Assembly: GCF_014224355.1 (NCBI RefSeq)
Contig: NZ_VNWP01000011.1
Span: forward strand, 26,346-90,345
Direction: 5' to 3'
DNA length: 64,000 nucleotides
Source: Synechococcus sp. BSA11S
Lineage (GTDB): Bacteria; Cyanobacteriota; Cyanobacteriia; PCC-6307; Cyanobiaceae
Of this stretch, positions 46,225 to 55,054 are shown piece by piece. A program made the position numbers and the translations under genes. Position 1 is the first letter of the stretch. Every line of letters starts with the position of its first letter. The notes beneath the pieces were generated by a model. That model was not told the origin of the DNA. It saw only the letters and a program-made list of their open reading frames with translations, and made no database searches.

Positions 46225-47286
46225 GTGGCGGCCCTCGGCGTGAAAATCGGCATCAACGGCTTCGGCCGCATCGGCCGCCTGGTGTTCCGCGCCCTCTGGG
46301 GCCGTCCCGGCATCGAGCTGGTGCAGCTCAACGACCCGGCCGCTGACGCCACCTCAGCCGCCCATCTGCTGGAGTTCGATTCGGTGCATGGCCGCTGGCA
46401 GCGGGCCATCCAGACCCCGGCCAGCGGGGTCGGCGGTCATGGCTTCAGTGTGGATGGCATCCCCGTTGGATTCAGCCAGCAGAGCGACCCCACCGCCGTG
46501 CCCTGGGCCGTTGCCGGCGTGGACCTGGTGCTCGAGTGCAGCGGCAAGTTCAAAACAGCCGAAACCCTCGAGCCCTACTTCTCCCTGCCCGGCCTGAGAC
46601 GGGTGATCGTGGCCTGCCCCGTGAAGGGCGTGATCGCCGGTGAGGAGGCCCTGAATGTGGTGTTCGGCATCAACCACCACCTCTACGACCCCCACCGGCA
46701 CCGCCTGGTGACCGCCGCCTCCTGCACCACCAACTGCCTGGCACCCGTGGTTCAGGTGGTCCACAGGAACTTCGGCATCCGCCACGGCTCGATCACCACC
46801 CTGCACAACATCACCAACACCCAGTTGGTGGTGGATGGTTTCAAGAGTGATCTGCGCCGGGCCCGCTCCTGCCTGCAGTCGCTGGTCCCCACCAGCACCG
46901 GATCAGCCCGGGCGATCGGCCTGATCTTCCCCGAGCTGGCTGGCAAGCTCAACGGCCATGCGGTCCGGGTGCCGCTGCTCAATGCCTCGCTCACCGATGC
47001 GGTGTTCGAGCTGGAGCACAGCGTCAGCGCCGATGAGGTGAATGCGGCTTTCGCCGCCGCCGCCGCCGGCCCCCTGCAGGGAATCCTGGGCTTCGAGGAG
47101 CGGCCGCTGGTGTCGGTCGATTACCTCAACGACAGCCGCAGCTCGATCGTCGATGGCCCCTCCACCCTGGTGGTGAACGGGACCCAGCTCAGGGTCTATG
47201 CCTGGTACGACAACGAGTGGGGCTACAGCTGCCGCCTTGCTGATCTGGTCTGTCATGTTGCCGCGCTGGAGGGGGGCTCCCGATGA
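46225..47286 (+). CDS. gap: Glyceraldehyde-3-phosphate dehydrogenase of the ArsJ pathway
   Basis: 353 residues, GTG start at 46225. Rossmann part [15 protein letters not shown] and an Asp after the second strand (QLNDPAAD) that favours NAD. The catalytic Cys167 lies in [13 protein letters not shown]. Such arsenic-linked dehydrogenases form 1-arseno-3-phosphoglycerate from GAP and arsenate. Its stop overlaps the ATG of arsJ by four bases, and the operator/acr3/arsR context supports the arsenic role over housekeeping glycolysis, though the latter cannot be excluded. Confidence 0.85.
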   Translation: MAALGVKIGINGFGRIGRLVFRALWGRPGIELVQLNDPAADATSAAHLLEFDSVHGRWQRAIQTPASGVGGHGFSVDGIPVGFSQQSDPTAVPWAVAGVDLVLECSGKFKTAETLEPYFSLPGLRRVIVACPVKGVIAGEEALNVVFGINHHLYDPHRHRLVTAASCTTNCLAPVVQVVHRNFGIRHGSITTLHNITNTQLVVDGFKSDLRRARSCLQSLVPTSTGSARAIGLIFPELAGKLNGHAVRVPLLNASLTDAVFELEHSVSADEVNAAFAAAAAGPLQGILGFEERPLVSVDYLNDSRSSIVDGPSTLVVNGTQLRVYAWYDNEWGYSCRLADLVCHVAALEGGSR

Positions 47287-48560
47287 ACGCCTCCCTGTGG
47301 CGCCTTCCCAGGCGGCTGAGCCCGCTGCAGCAGTACGCGGTCGTCACGGCCAACTACTGGGCCTTCACCCTCACCGATGGAGCGCTGCGCATGCTGGTGG
47401 TGTTCCACTTCCACCAGCTCGGCTACTCCACCCTGGAGATCGCCGTCCTGTTCCTGTTCTACGAAGTCTTCGGCATCGTCACCAACCTTTACGGCGGCTG
47501 GCTCGGGGCCCGCTTCGGGCTGCGGCTCACCCTCTGGGCGGGAACGCTGATGCAGGTGGCTGCCCTGCTGATGCTGATTCCGGTGGCCGACAGCTGGCCG
47601 CGCTGGTGGAGTGTGGCCTATGTGATGGTGGCCCAGGCGATCAGCGGCATCGCCAAGGACCTCAACAAGATGAGTGCCAAGAGCGCCATCAAGACGGTGG
47701 TGCCGGAAACCCCCGACGACCACAGCCGGGGCGAGAACCAGCTGTTCCAGTGGGTGGCGATCCTCACCGGCTCGAAGAATGCCCTCAAGGGGGTGGGCTT
47801 CTTCCTGGGGGGATTGCTGCTTACCACGATCGGCTTCCGTGCCGCCGTTGGGGCCATGGCCGCCGGGCTGTTTCTCTCCTTCCTGATGACCCTGGTGCTC
47901 CCTGGCGAGATCGGCAAGATGAAAGAGAAGCCTGCTTTCGGAGCGCTGTTCTCGAAATCCAGGGGCATCAATGTGCTGTCTCTGGCTCGCTTCTTCCTGT
48001 TCGGTGCCCGGGATGTCTGGTTCGTGGTGGCTCTGCCGGTGTTCCTGCAGGCGGCCCTGGGCTGGAAGTACTGGGAGGTGGGCGGTTTCATGGGCCTGTG
48101 GGTGATCGGCTACGGGATCGTCCAGGCCTCGGCCCCGGCCCTGCGGCGCAGCTGGGGGAAGAGTGCACCCCCGGGGGTGTCTGCCGTGCAGTTCTGGAGC
48201 GCCGTGCTGACGGCCATCCCCGCCCTGATCGCCATCAGCCTGTGGCGAGAGGTGGGCCATCCCGGCATCGCCGTGGTGGTGGGCCTGGCGGCCTTCGGGG
48301 CCGTGTTCGCGATGAATTCCTCGATTCACAGCTACATGGTTCTGGCCTACACCGATGCCGAATCGGTGAGCCTCAATGTCGGCTTCTATTACATGGCGAA
48401 CGCGGCCGGCCGGCTGGTGGGCACGTTGCTCTCCGGAGGCCTGTTCCTGGTGGGCGGCCTGCAGGCCTGCCTCTGGTGTTCGGCCCTGCTGGTGGGCTTG
48501 TCCTGGCTGAGCAGCCTGGGGCTGCCGGCCCCAGCCCATGAACGGCGGGCCCTGGCCTAG
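47283..48560 (+). CDS. arsJ: ArsJ, organoarsenical (1-arseno-3-phosphoglycerate) exporter
   Basis: 425 residues, major facilitator superfamily with about 12 membrane segments. The block [25 protein letters not shown] near the N-terminus, then [18 protein letters not shown], is the hallmark of Ars[25 protein letters not shown] fits the MFS loop. ArsJ is known to act with an adjacent GAPDH to export 1-arseno-3-phosphoglycerate and so give arsenate resistance. ATGA overlap with gap. Confidence 0.9.
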   Translation: MNASLWRLPRRLSPLQQYAVVTANYWAFTLTDGALRMLVVFHFHQLGYSTLEIAVLFLFYEVFGIVTNLYGGWLGARFGLRLTLWAGTLMQVAALLMLIPVADSWPRWWSVAYVMVAQAISGIAKDLNKMSAKSAIKTVVPETPDDHSRGENQLFQWVAILTGSKNALKGVGFFLGGLLLTTIGFRAAVGAMAAGLFLSFLMTLVLPGEIGKMKEKPAFGALFSKSRGINVLSLARFFLFGARDVWFVVALPVFLQAALGWKYWEVGGFMGLWVIGYGIVQASAPALRRSWGKSAPPGVSAVQFWSAVLTAIPALIAISLWREVGHPGIAVVVGLAAFGAVFAMNSSIHSYMVLAYTDAESVSLNVGFYYMANAAGRLVGTLLSGGLFLVGGLQACLWCSALLVGLSWLSSLGLPAPAHERRALA

Positions 48561-48620
48561 CAGCGGCCAGGCGGGTGCCCGTAAGGTGGGAACCCGTTTG
48601 TCGAGGCGTGGTCTGCGGCG

Positions 48621-49661
48621 ATGACCCAAGTGTTGGCCCTGTCGCCGGAACCTGCCATCGATCCTTTGCCCTCAGGCGCCTCCATGCGGTCGGTGCCGAA
48701 GGAATTCCTCGATCCCCCATCGGCCTGGAACCCCACCGTTGCTCTGTTCCTCGGGGGGTACGGGTTGGCGGCCCTCACCATCTGGGGCTGGTTCGTGCCC
48801 CAGTGGCCGCTGCCGTTGCTGCTGACTCTGGGATTCCTGGCCCTGCATCTGGAAGGCACGGTGATTCACGACGCCTGCCATAACGCCGCCCACCCCAGCC
48901 GCTTCTGGAATGCGGTGATGGGCCATGGGGCCGCGCTGCTGCTGGGCTTCAGCTTCCCGGTGTTCACCCGGGTGCATCTGCAGCATCATGCCCATGTCAA
49001 TGATCCGAAGCGCGATCCCGACCACATCGTCTCCACCTTCGGGCCGCTCTGGTTGATTGCACCGCGCTTCTTTTATCACGAAGTCTTTTTCTTTCGCCAC
49101 CGACTCTGGCGCAAGTGGGAGTTACTGGAATGGGGCCTCGCCCGCGCCATCTTCATTTCTATTGTGCTGGCCGCCTTCAAATTCAACTTTCTGCCATTCA
49201 TCTTCAACTGCTGGTTCGCTCCGGCGCTGATGGTTGGCGTCACCCTGGGGCTGTTCTTCGATTACCTCCCCCACCGCCCTTTCAAATCGCGCAACCGCTG
49301 GCATAACGCCAGGGTCTACCCCAGCCGGCTGATGAATTGGTTGATCATGGGTCAGAACTACCATCTGATCCATCACCTCTGGCCGTCCATTCCCTGGTTC
49401 GAGTATCAGCCGGCCTACCGGGCCACCAAGCCACTGCTGGATGCCAAGGGATCCCCCCAGCGGCTGGGACTGTTCGAAACTCCCCACGACGGCATCAACT
49501 TCCTCTACGACATCTTCCTGGGCATCCGCAGCCACAAGCGCCGTCGCAGCCGCCTCCGCCCGATCGCCGCGCTGATGCCCACGGCCCGCTCCCGCCGCCA
49601 TCTGCTCTCCCTGTTGCACCGCACCGCCGTGTCGCCGGTGCCGCGCTCTTCCGCCGGCTGA
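48621..49661 (+). CDS. crtR: Beta-carotene hydroxylase
   Basis: 346 residues. A membrane di-iron fatty-acid-desaturase-like enzyme adding 3-hydroxyl groups to carotene (zeaxanthin formation). His boxes: VIHDACHNAAH, HLQHHAHVND, and NYHLIHHLWPSIPW near the C-terminus, with four or so membrane segments. It has the CrtR length plus an Arg/Ser-rich tail of about 35 residues. An internal ATG at 48684 is an alternative start. Confidence 0.93.
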   Translation: MTQVLALSPEPAIDPLPSGASMRSVPKEFLDPPSAWNPTVALFLGGYGLAALTIWGWFVPQWPLPLLLTLGFLALHLEGTVIHDACHNAAHPSRFWNAVMGHGAALLLGFSFPVFTRVHLQHHAHVNDPKRDPDHIVSTFGPLWLIAPRFFYHEVFFFRHRLWRKWELLEWGLARAIFISIVLAAFKFNFLPFIFNCWFAPALMVGVTLGLFFDYLPHRPFKSRNRWHNARVYPSRLMNWLIMGQNYHLIHHLWPSIPWFEYQPAYRATKPLLDAKGSPQRLGLFETPHDGINFLYDIFLGIRSHKRRRSRLRPIAALMPTARSRRHLLSLLHRTAVSPVPRSSAG

Positions 49662-49673
49662 AGGCGGAGCGAG

Positions 49674-49967
49674 TCAGCTCGCCAGGATCTGGGGAACCCG
49701 GAAGAAGTCGCCTTCGCGCTGGGGTGCCAGTTCCAGCAGATCCTCACGCACGGGTGTGGGATCCACCGCGTCTTCGCGGGTGACATTGACCACCTCCACG
49801 GCCCGGGTCGTGGGCGGAACCCCCGCGGTGTCCACCTGCTCCAGGTGCGCCACGTACTCGAGGATGCGCTCCAGCTGGCCGGTGTACATGGCGATCTTGT
49901 CTTCAGGCAACTCCAGCCGGGCCAGCTGGGCCACCTTGCGCACGTCGTCGGCGTTGATCGTTTCCAT
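49674..49967 (-). CDS. gatC: Aspartyl/glutamyl-tRNA(Asn/Gln) amidotransferase subunit C
   Basis: 97 residues from ATG 49967. [45 protein letters not shown] (parts: [27 protein letters not shown]) is the GatC pattern. The subunit helps GatA and GatB fold in forming Gln-tRNA(Gln). The ending RVPQIL is typical. Lies 60 bases downstream of a creatininase-family gene. Confidence 0.92.
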   Translation of the reverse strand: METINADDVRKVAQLARLELPEDKIAMYTGQLERILEYVAHLEQVDTAGVPPTTRAVEVVNVTREDAVDPTPVREDLLELAPQREGDFFRVPQILAS

Positions 49968-50027
49968 CGTGGCGACGGTGTTCTGCTGGGTTGAACCTAG
50001 CTGGAGCACCCGCGGGAGCTGAGTGGC

Positions 50028-50921
50028 TCACTCACTCAGAAATGCCTCCAGATCCAGGCTGAGCGCCTCGGCGGCCAGTTCGAGGAAGCGGCTGCCGTCT
50101 GCGGCGCTGGCGAGGTAGGGGTCGGAGCCCATGCGCCCGTCGGGGTGGCGCCGGCGGAAATCCTCGGGCCCATGGATTGGCCCGGCAGGCGCCGGCTCCG
50201 GCAGGGGCCGTTGCTTGGCCACCAGGCTCGGCTCCAGGTGCAGGGTCAGGGCGATCTCGCTCGGGGTGGCGTGGTGCCCTTCCCGCTTGCCGTAGCGCTC
50301 GCGGGCCTCGCGCAGCACCGGCCCGGCCATGAACCAGTTGGCCAGTTGGCAACGCAGCCGCGGAGCTCCCGCCAGACCTCGGCTGGCGGCGCTGGCGTAG
50401 GCCTCGGCAAAGGCGGCCCGGGTGGTGGCGATGTTGCCGCCGTGGCCGTTGATCACGAAGATCCGCTCGAAACCATGGCGGGCCAGGGAGAGCACCACGT
50501 CGTGGATCACGGCCAGCAGCGTGGAGGGTTGCAGGCTGATCGTGCCGGCGAAGCCCAGGTGGTGCTCGGCCATACCGAAGGCCTGAGCGGGCGTGACCAG
50601 CACACCGGTGCGGCGACCCACCTCCAGGGCCACCGCCTCGGCCGTGAGGGCGTCGGTGCCGATGGCGCCGGTGGGGCCGTGCTGCTCGGTGGAACCCAGG
50701 GGCACGATCACCCCCTTGCAGCCCTTGAGATAGGCCTCCACCTCGGGCCAGCTGCGCAGCTGCAGGCGGATCGCTTCCACGCTGTCGGCTGGGCCCGGCA
50801 GCGGGCTGACGGACGCTTCGGAGGTGGGGGGCGGGGAGCTCGTCACCAGAGGCAGGTCGGCGACGGGGCCGAAGCGAACGGATTGCTGAAGTATCCCTAG
50901 GATTGAAGGGACCCGGGCCAT
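50028..50921 (-). CDS. Creatininase-family amidohydrolase
   Basis: 297 residues from 50921; GTG 50846 (TSSPPPTSEA) is an alternative start, since the first 50 residues are not conserved in type. Metal ligands are visible: GSTEQHGPTGAIGTDAL (Glu, His, Asp) and INGHGGNIATTRAAFAEAY. The family hydrolyses creatinine, formamidopyrimidine steps in riboflavin/F420, or mycofactocin intermediates; substrate here is unknown. Divergent from the DUF6679 gene. Confidence 0.85.
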   Translation of the reverse strand: MARVPSILGILQQSVRFGPVADLPLVTSSPPPTSEASVSPLPGPADSVEAIRLQLRSWPEVEAYLKGCKGVIVPLGSTEQHGPTGAIGTDALTAEAVALEVGRRTGVLVTPAQAFGMAEHHLGFAGTISLQPSTLLAVIHDVVLSLARHGFERIFVINGHGGNIATTRAAFAEAYASAASRGLAGAPRLRCQLANWFMAGPVLREARERYGKREGHHATPSEIALTLHLEPSLVAKQRPLPEPAPAGPIHGPEDFRRRHPDGRMGSDPYLASAADGSRFLELAAEALSLDLEAFLSE

Positions 50922-50956
50922 GACCCGGACACGGCCCGCTGGAGCCGGCGCTGAGC

Positions 50957-51256
50957 ATGCTGCACCGCAAGCTGGATCAGTTCTGCAGTGAGAAGCGACC
51001 GGTCTGGGTGTTTCTGCGGGATCAGCAGCGCTGGATCGAGCAGGCTCTGGTGGTCGAAATCGCCGGTGACCTGGTCACCCTGCGCTACGACGCCGAAGAC
51101 GATGACGAGCTGCACAGCTGGGAGGAGAGCGTCCGCCTTGATTCGATCGGGGCGGTGAGCACCCGCCTGGCCTACTTCAGCCGCAGTGCCCAGGCCGACG
51201 ACCTGGAAACTGCCGACGACTGCCCCGAATCGGAGCAGTTGCGCAGCCAGGGCTGA
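50957..51256 (+). CDS. DUF6679 family protein
   Basis: 99 residues, MLHRKLDQFCSEKRPVWVFLRDQQRWIEQALVVEIAGDLVTLRYD... (sections: VWVFLRDQQRWIEQA, LVTLRYDAEDDDELHSWEE). A cyanobacterial family whose proteins share the RDQQRWIE pattern, I believe DUF6679; function unknown, perhaps small RNA-binding-like beta barrel by look. Divergent from the creatininase gene. Confidence 0.7.
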   Translation: MLHRKLDQFCSEKRPVWVFLRDQQRWIEQALVVEIAGDLVTLRYDAEDDDELHSWEESVRLDSIGAVSTRLAYFSRSAQADDLETADDCPESEQLRSQG

Positions 51257-51283
51257 GTCCTGCGGCGCTGGCGGGGCGGAGGC

Positions 51284-51484
51284 TCAGTGGGCGGTGCCGT
51301 TGCCGTCGTAGTCGTCGCTGTCGTAGTAGCCGCCCCTGGTGCCGAAGTAGAGCGTGGCCAGGCAGAACAGACCACTGGTGGCCAGCAGCACGGTGCCGAG
51401 ATTGAAGCTGGAGAGTGCGTTGGACACGAAACGGGCGCGAAAGAGAGCCAATGACCACTCCAGGGAGGAGTCGTCACCATCCAC
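51284..51484 (-). CDS. Small single-span membrane protein
   Basis: 66 residues from a GTG at 51484. One hydrophobic segment (about residues 24-48, [24 protein letters not shown]) and a short C-terminal tail rich in Asp, Tyr and Gly. Composition and ending [15 protein letters not shown] look like a small thylakoid/plasma-membrane protein. It lies antisense to the N-terminal extension of the glycosylase frame. Function unknown. Confidence 0.5.
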   Translation of the reverse strand: MDGDDSSLEWSLALFRARFVSNALSSFNLGTVLLATSGLFCLATLYFGTRGGYYDSDDYDGNGTAH

Positions 51485-52193
51485 TCTGGCGGGTCAGGCG
51501 GCTCCTGACGCCGTAGATCCCGGGGATGTCGATGTCCTGACGCCGGCCTTTTTCGCGCGCCCGGCCGATCGGGTGGGCCCCGACCTGGTGGGCTGCGTGC
51601 TGTGGCAGCGCCGTGAGGATGGTCGCTTCCTCCGGGGCCTGGTGGTGGAAACCGAGGCCTACAGCCAGAGCGAGCCCGCCTGCCATGGCCACCGGCGCCG
51701 CTCCCCCTCCAACGAAACGCTGTTCGGCCCGCCCGGGCGCTTCTACGTTTACGTCAGTCATGGCATCCATCACTGCGTGAATGTGGTCACCGACCGCGAG
51801 GACTGGGCCAATGGTGTGCTGCTGAGGGCCGTGGCCATGCCCGATGAGCCCGAGCGCATCGCCGCCGGCCCGGGCCTGCTGGCGCGCCGCTTCGGTCTGG
51901 ATCGCCGCCACGATGGACAACCGGTGGATCCCGCGGGCGGACTCTGGCTGGCCCCGCGCCCCCCGGCGCTGGTGGCCTGGTGGCAGCAGCAGGACCAGCA
52001 GGGCCGCGATCCCCTGGTCACGGCCACCCGCATCGGCATCACGCCTGGGGCGGACCTGCCCTGGCGCTGGTATCTGAAGGCCAGCCGCAGTGTCAGCCGC
52101 CGGGCCCGCGGGGATCGCACCCCATCGCGCGCCGAGGCCCTCGGGACAGCCGAGCTGCTGCCGGTGGCCCCCAGGGTTGGAGCCGAGGCGTGA
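51354..52193 (+). CDS. DNA-3-methyladenine glycosylase (MPG/AAG type)
   Basis: 279 residues in the longest frame. The domain begins near residue 62 with [22 protein letters not shown] and [16 protein letters not shown]; the catalytic Glu lies in VVETEAY, and [13 protein letters not shown] and [11 protein letters not shown] follow. Excises alkylated and deaminated purines. The first 60 residues have no family match and overlap the reverse gene at 51284; GTG or TTG codons between 51378 and 51450 are likely real starts. TGA overlaps the GTG of pyrB. Confidence 0.85.
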   Translation: MARQNRPLVASSTVPRLKLESALDTKRARKRANDHSREESSPSTLAGQAAPDAVDPGDVDVLTPAFFARPADRVGPDLVGCVLWQRREDGRFLRGLVVETEAYSQSEPACHGHRRRSPSNETLFGPPGRFYVYVSHGIHHCVNVVTDREDWANGVLLRAVAMPDEPERIAAGPGLLARRFGLDRRHDGQPVDPAGGLWLAPRPPALVAWWQQQDQQGRDPLVTATRIGITPGADLPWRWYLKASRSVSRRARGDRTPSRAEALGTAELLPVAPRVGAEA

Positions 52194-53233
52194 GCGGCTG
52201 GCCCCACCGGCACCTGATCGATCTGGCGACCTTCAGCCTGGAGGACTTCGCCACTGTGCTGGAGCTGGCCCAGCGCTTCCGGGTGATGCCCGTGAGCGGG
52301 TCCCGCAAGCTGCCGGCCCTGCAGGGCCGGCAGGTGACCAGCCTGTTCTTCGAGTCCAGCACCCGCACCCGCAGCAGCTTCGAGCTGGCGGCACGTCGCC
52401 TTTCGGCGGATGTGCAGAGCTTCTCCCCCTCGTCGAGCTCCCTGAGCAAGGGGGAGAGCCTGCTCGACACCGCCCTCACCTACGTGGCCATGGGCGCTGA
52501 TGTGCTGGTGGTGCGCCACCGCTGCGCCGGGGTTCCCGCGGCACTGGCCCGTGACCTCGACCGTGAGTGCCGGGGCGGGGGGCGCCCCGTGGCGGTGCTG
52601 AACGGAGGCGATGGGCTCCACAGCCATCCCAGCCAGGGGCTGCTCGATCTGTTTACCCTCGCCCGTCACTTCGCGCCGGAGCAGCCGACGCCGGCGGCGC
52701 TGAAGGACCGCACGATCCTGATCGTGGGCGATGTGCTCCATTCGCGGGTGGCGCGCTCCAACCTCTGGGCCCTTACCGCCTGCGGCGCCCACGTGGTGCT
52801 CTGCGCCCCCGTCACGCTGCTGCCGGAGGCCTTCGCCGCGTTCGTGGCGGCTCCCCCTCCGGGCCAGGCCAGCGACCCGGTGGCGAACCGTGGCTCGATC
52901 CGGATCGAGCGCCAGCTGGAGCGCGCTCTGGTGGGGGCCGATGCCGTGATGACCCTGCGCCTGCAGCGGGAGCGGATGCACCAGCACCTGCTCACCAGCC
53001 TGGAGAGCTACCACCGCAGCTACGGCCTCAGCCAGGCCCGCCTGGAGCTCTGTGGCCCCACGGTGCCGGTGCTGCATCCGGGTCCGGTGAACCGGGGTGT
53101 GGAGATGAGCGGTGATCTTCTGGATGACCCGGACCGCTGCCTGGTGGCGGAGCAGGTGCGCAATGGCATCCCGATGCGCATGGCCCTGCTCTATCTGCTG
53201 GCCGCTCGCGGCGACGAGCTCAGAGAAGCTTGA
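52190..53233 (+). CDS. pyrB: Aspartate carbamoyltransferase
   Basis: 347 residues from GTG 52190. First committed step of pyrimidine synthesis, joining carbamoyl phosphate to aspartate. Motifs: [20 protein letters not shown] (phosphate-binding STRTR), [34 protein letters not shown] and [16 protein letters not shown] overlap with the glycosylase gene. Confidence 0.96.
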   Translation: MSGWPHRHLIDLATFSLEDFATVLELAQRFRVMPVSGSRKLPALQGRQVTSLFFESSTRTRSSFELAARRLSADVQSFSPSSSSLSKGESLLDTALTYVAMGADVLVVRHRCAGVPAALARDLDRECRGGGRPVAVLNGGDGLHSHPSQGLLDLFTLARHFAPEQPTPAALKDRTILIVGDVLHSRVARSNLWALTACGAHVVLCAPVTLLPEAFAAFVAAPPPGQASDPVANRGSIRIERQLERALVGADAVMTLRLQRERMHQHLLTSLESYHRSYGLSQARLELCGPTVPVLHPGPVNRGVEMSGDLLDDPDRCLVAEQVRNGIPMRMALLYLLAARGDELREA

Positions 53234-53627
53234 AGCCCTCCTGCAGCAGTCCGTAGAGCAGGCCGATGCGTCCGGCATCCACCAGCTGCAGGGTGAGGCG
53301 ATCCTGGGGGCGCTGCATCAGCCAGCGGCGGCAGCGGATCGAGATCTCGATCGGCACCACGCAGACCAGGGCGGCCAGGGGGTCGAGGTAAGCCAGGGCA
53401 CCGGTGAGCATGCCCACCGCACCGCCGAAGAAGAAGCTGCCGAAGCCGGTGATCAACACCAGCGAAAGCCGCCGCCAGGGGTTGTCAGCCCAGCTGCGCA
53501 GTTGCTCGCCCAGCAGAGCCACCTGGCGATGCAACCGGGTCTGCTGCGGGCGGATCACCGAGGGGCTCGACGCGGGAAGAACGGGCAGGTGCGTTGGCTG
53601 GAGATCCCCATCACCCGGCTCGGCCAC
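53220..53627 (-). CDS. ycf20: Ycf20/DUF565 family protein
   Basis: 135 residues, GTG start at 53627. [26 protein letters not shown] and [22 protein letters not shown], then LLQEGFKLL at the C-terminus, match the Ycf20/DUF565 family of cyanobacteria and plastids. Two or three membrane segments. In green algae it is linked to non-photochemical quenching, so a light-acclimation role is possible. Tail overlaps pyrB by 14 bases. Confidence 0.8.
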   Translation of the reverse strand: MAEPGDGDLQPTHLPVLPASSPSVIRPQQTRLHRQVALLGEQLRSWADNPWRRLSLVLITGFGSFFFGGAVGMLTGALAYLDPLAALVCVVPIEISIRCRRWLMQRPQDRLTLQLVDAGRIGLLYGLLQEGFKLL

Positions 53628-53682
53628 CTGCCGCCGCAGGTCTACACCCTTTCAGGCCTCCCCGCCAGTGCTGGCTCAGGGC

Positions 53683-53883
53683 TCAGCTCTCGCTGTCCTT
53701 GTTCTTGCGCGAGCCCTTGCCCTCCAGCAGCTCCAGCAGGGCCTCCATCTGGGCCATCACGCCGCGCACCTCACCGGCTTCAGGCAGCAGGCCATCTTCC
53801 ATGACCCCCTGATGCATCTCCCGGAGTTCCTGGCGGATGTAGCGCAGGTGACTCACCACCTGCTCGCGCTTGGACTGCGACAT
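53683..53883 (-). CDS. Small soluble helical protein, function unknown
   Basis: 66 residues, MSQSKREQVVSHLRYIRQELREMHQG..., largely helical with a charged C-terminal tail (GKGSRKNKDSES). A second helix, VMAQMEALLELLEG, follows. It appears to be a conserved cyanobacterial small protein, but no family name can be given. 56 bases before the 3' end of ycf20. Confidence 0.6.
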   Translation of the reverse strand: MSQSKREQVVSHLRYIRQELREMHQGVMEDGLLPEAGEVRGVMAQMEALLELLEGKGSRKNKDSES

Positions 53884-54016
53884 GGATGGGGCATCCTGTG
53901 TTGCCCTCTCTTTTACCTTACGGCCGGTCAGGCGGGCTTGATCCTGGCCTCAGCGGTGGGCACGGCTTGCTCCAAGCCGCTCCAGACGCCTTCTGCCGCG
54001 AAGAGCTAAGGCACCC

Positions 54017-54178
54017 TCACGTCTGCCCGAAGCGGGCCTTGGCGGCGGCGTAGAAGGCGAGGTCAATGCTGGAGCGTGAGGCTTCGGCGGCCAGCGTCTC
54101 GATCCGCCGCCGCACGGCGGGACGCACGAAGAACGGAACTTCCTTGAGACTGGCCTCCGCCTCGGGGGTCCACTCCAT
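54017..54178 (-). CDS. PCP reductase-domain small protein
   Basis: 53 residues from ATG 54178. MEWTPEAEASLKEVPFFVRPAVRRRIE followed by TLAAEASRSSIDLAFYAAAKARFG matches the Proto-chlorophyllide reductase 57 kDa-type domain (PCP_red, as at the BchB/ChlB C-terminus: W..EAE..L..VP.FVR...R..IE..A). Such stand-alone short forms are common in cyanobacteria; their role is unknown. The longer frame upstream to 54316 has no similar start. Confidence 0.75.
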   Translation of the reverse strand: MEWTPEAEASLKEVPFFVRPAVRRRIETLAAEASRSSIDLAFYAAAKARFGQT

Positions 54179-54642
54179 CCTTGGCTTCCAGGGCAGGCAG
54201 GGAGGCAGGCTACGGCCCGCGGCGGCGACGCCATTGTGAAGAAAAAATGTGAACCGGAAGCCAATCCAGCTGTTTTGAGCCTGTTGCCGAGGTCGCTGCA
54301 ATGGAAAGGCTGGCACTTAGGTCCTACTTCTGGCTGTGCTCTTCATCCTCGGCCTCTCGGTGGTGCAACAACTGATGAGCGCTTCGGCAACAGTGTTGCT
54401 GGGTGTGGTGAGACGATGATGGTGTGGCAATGGGGGAGAGACCCCTGGCTGCTCCAGCCCTGCTAAGCGCTTGAGCCTCCGTTTTGATCAGCAGCCGAAG
54501 ATGGATGTGTTGGGCAATACTTAAGCTCCGAACAATTTCCTGACCAACCCCATCGTGGCCACTGATGTGATCTGATCTGATCCCTGTCTGATCGTTGGAG
54601 CTGCAGTTGTCCTGCCCGGCGCGCTGGTCAGGTTGAAGGGGA
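54179..54642. other. Gene-poor interval
   Basis: About 460 bases between the PCP-reductase-domain gene and tRNA-Ala. No frame with recognisable coding signal was found. One 27-codon hydrophobic frame (GTG 54336 to TGA 54419, ...SVVQQLMSASATVLLGVV) could be a tiny membrane peptide, but nothing supports it besides composition. The part around 54480-54600 is less GC-rich than the surroundings and holds short TGATC/TGATCTGATC repetition. Confidence 0.5.
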
Positions 54643-54715
54643 TGGAGAATAGGGGACTCGAACCCCTGACCTCTGCGGTGCGATCGCAGCGCTCTACCAG
54701 CTGAGCTAATTCCCC
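54643..54715 (-). tRNA. tRNA-Ala (anticodon CGC)
   Basis: 73 bases. Acceptor GGGGAAT (54715-54709) pairs with ATTCTCC (54650-54644), with one G-T pair and discriminator A. D arm TAGCTCAGCTGGTAGAGC, anticodon stem CTGCG/CGCAG with loop ATCGCAC (anticodon CGC), T arm GTTCGAGTC. The anticodon loop contains the HIP1 octamer GCGATCGC (54680-54687). No CCA encoded. Confidence 0.95.
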
Positions 54716-54841
54716 TCAGGGATATCCCTGGAGGGAATTTATCACCGCTGATTCGCTGTTGACCCGCCTTATCAACCCCGTCACGGCCCACGGGCGGGGT
54801 CGATGCGCTGGAATTGAAGGGTGCTTCGTGCCCCTGGTCCC

Positions 54842-55054
54842 GTGTCCGCAACTCCGATCACTCCTGAGCGGCTGGCCGCCTTCGATGAGGCGGCCATCGC
54901 CGAGCTGGCCCAGCGCCTGGATGAAGACGACTACCCCACCCCCTTCGCCGCTCTTCAGGACTGGCACCTGATCCGGGCCCTGGCGATCCATCGCCCGGAA
55001 CTGGCGCGCCCGTACGTGCATCTGGTGGATCAGGAACCCTTCGATGAGGAGTGA
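54842..55054 (+). CDS. DUF2555 family protein
   Basis: 70 residues from GTG 54842 (SATPITPERL); 54821 is also possible. FDEAAIAELAQRLDEDDYPTPFAALQDWHLIRALAIHRPELARPYVHLVD (parts: AELAQRLDEDDY, DWHLIRALAIHRPEL) matches the cyanobacterial DUF2555 family. Soluble, acidic. Overlaps the start of coaBC by 11 bases, hinting at coupled expression. Confidence 0.75.
   Translation: MSATPITPERLAAFDEAAIAELAQRLDEDDYPTPFAALQDWHLIRALAIHRPELARPYVHLVDQEPFDEE

Noticed and set aside
54236..54466. 76-codon forward frame in the gap before tRNA-Ala
   Set aside because: No hydrophobic or domain pattern, poor codon bias and no ribosome-binding site.
54324..54851. 175-codon reverse frame spanning tRNA-Ala
   Set aside because: It runs straight through the tRNA gene, and its peptide has no recognisable pattern.
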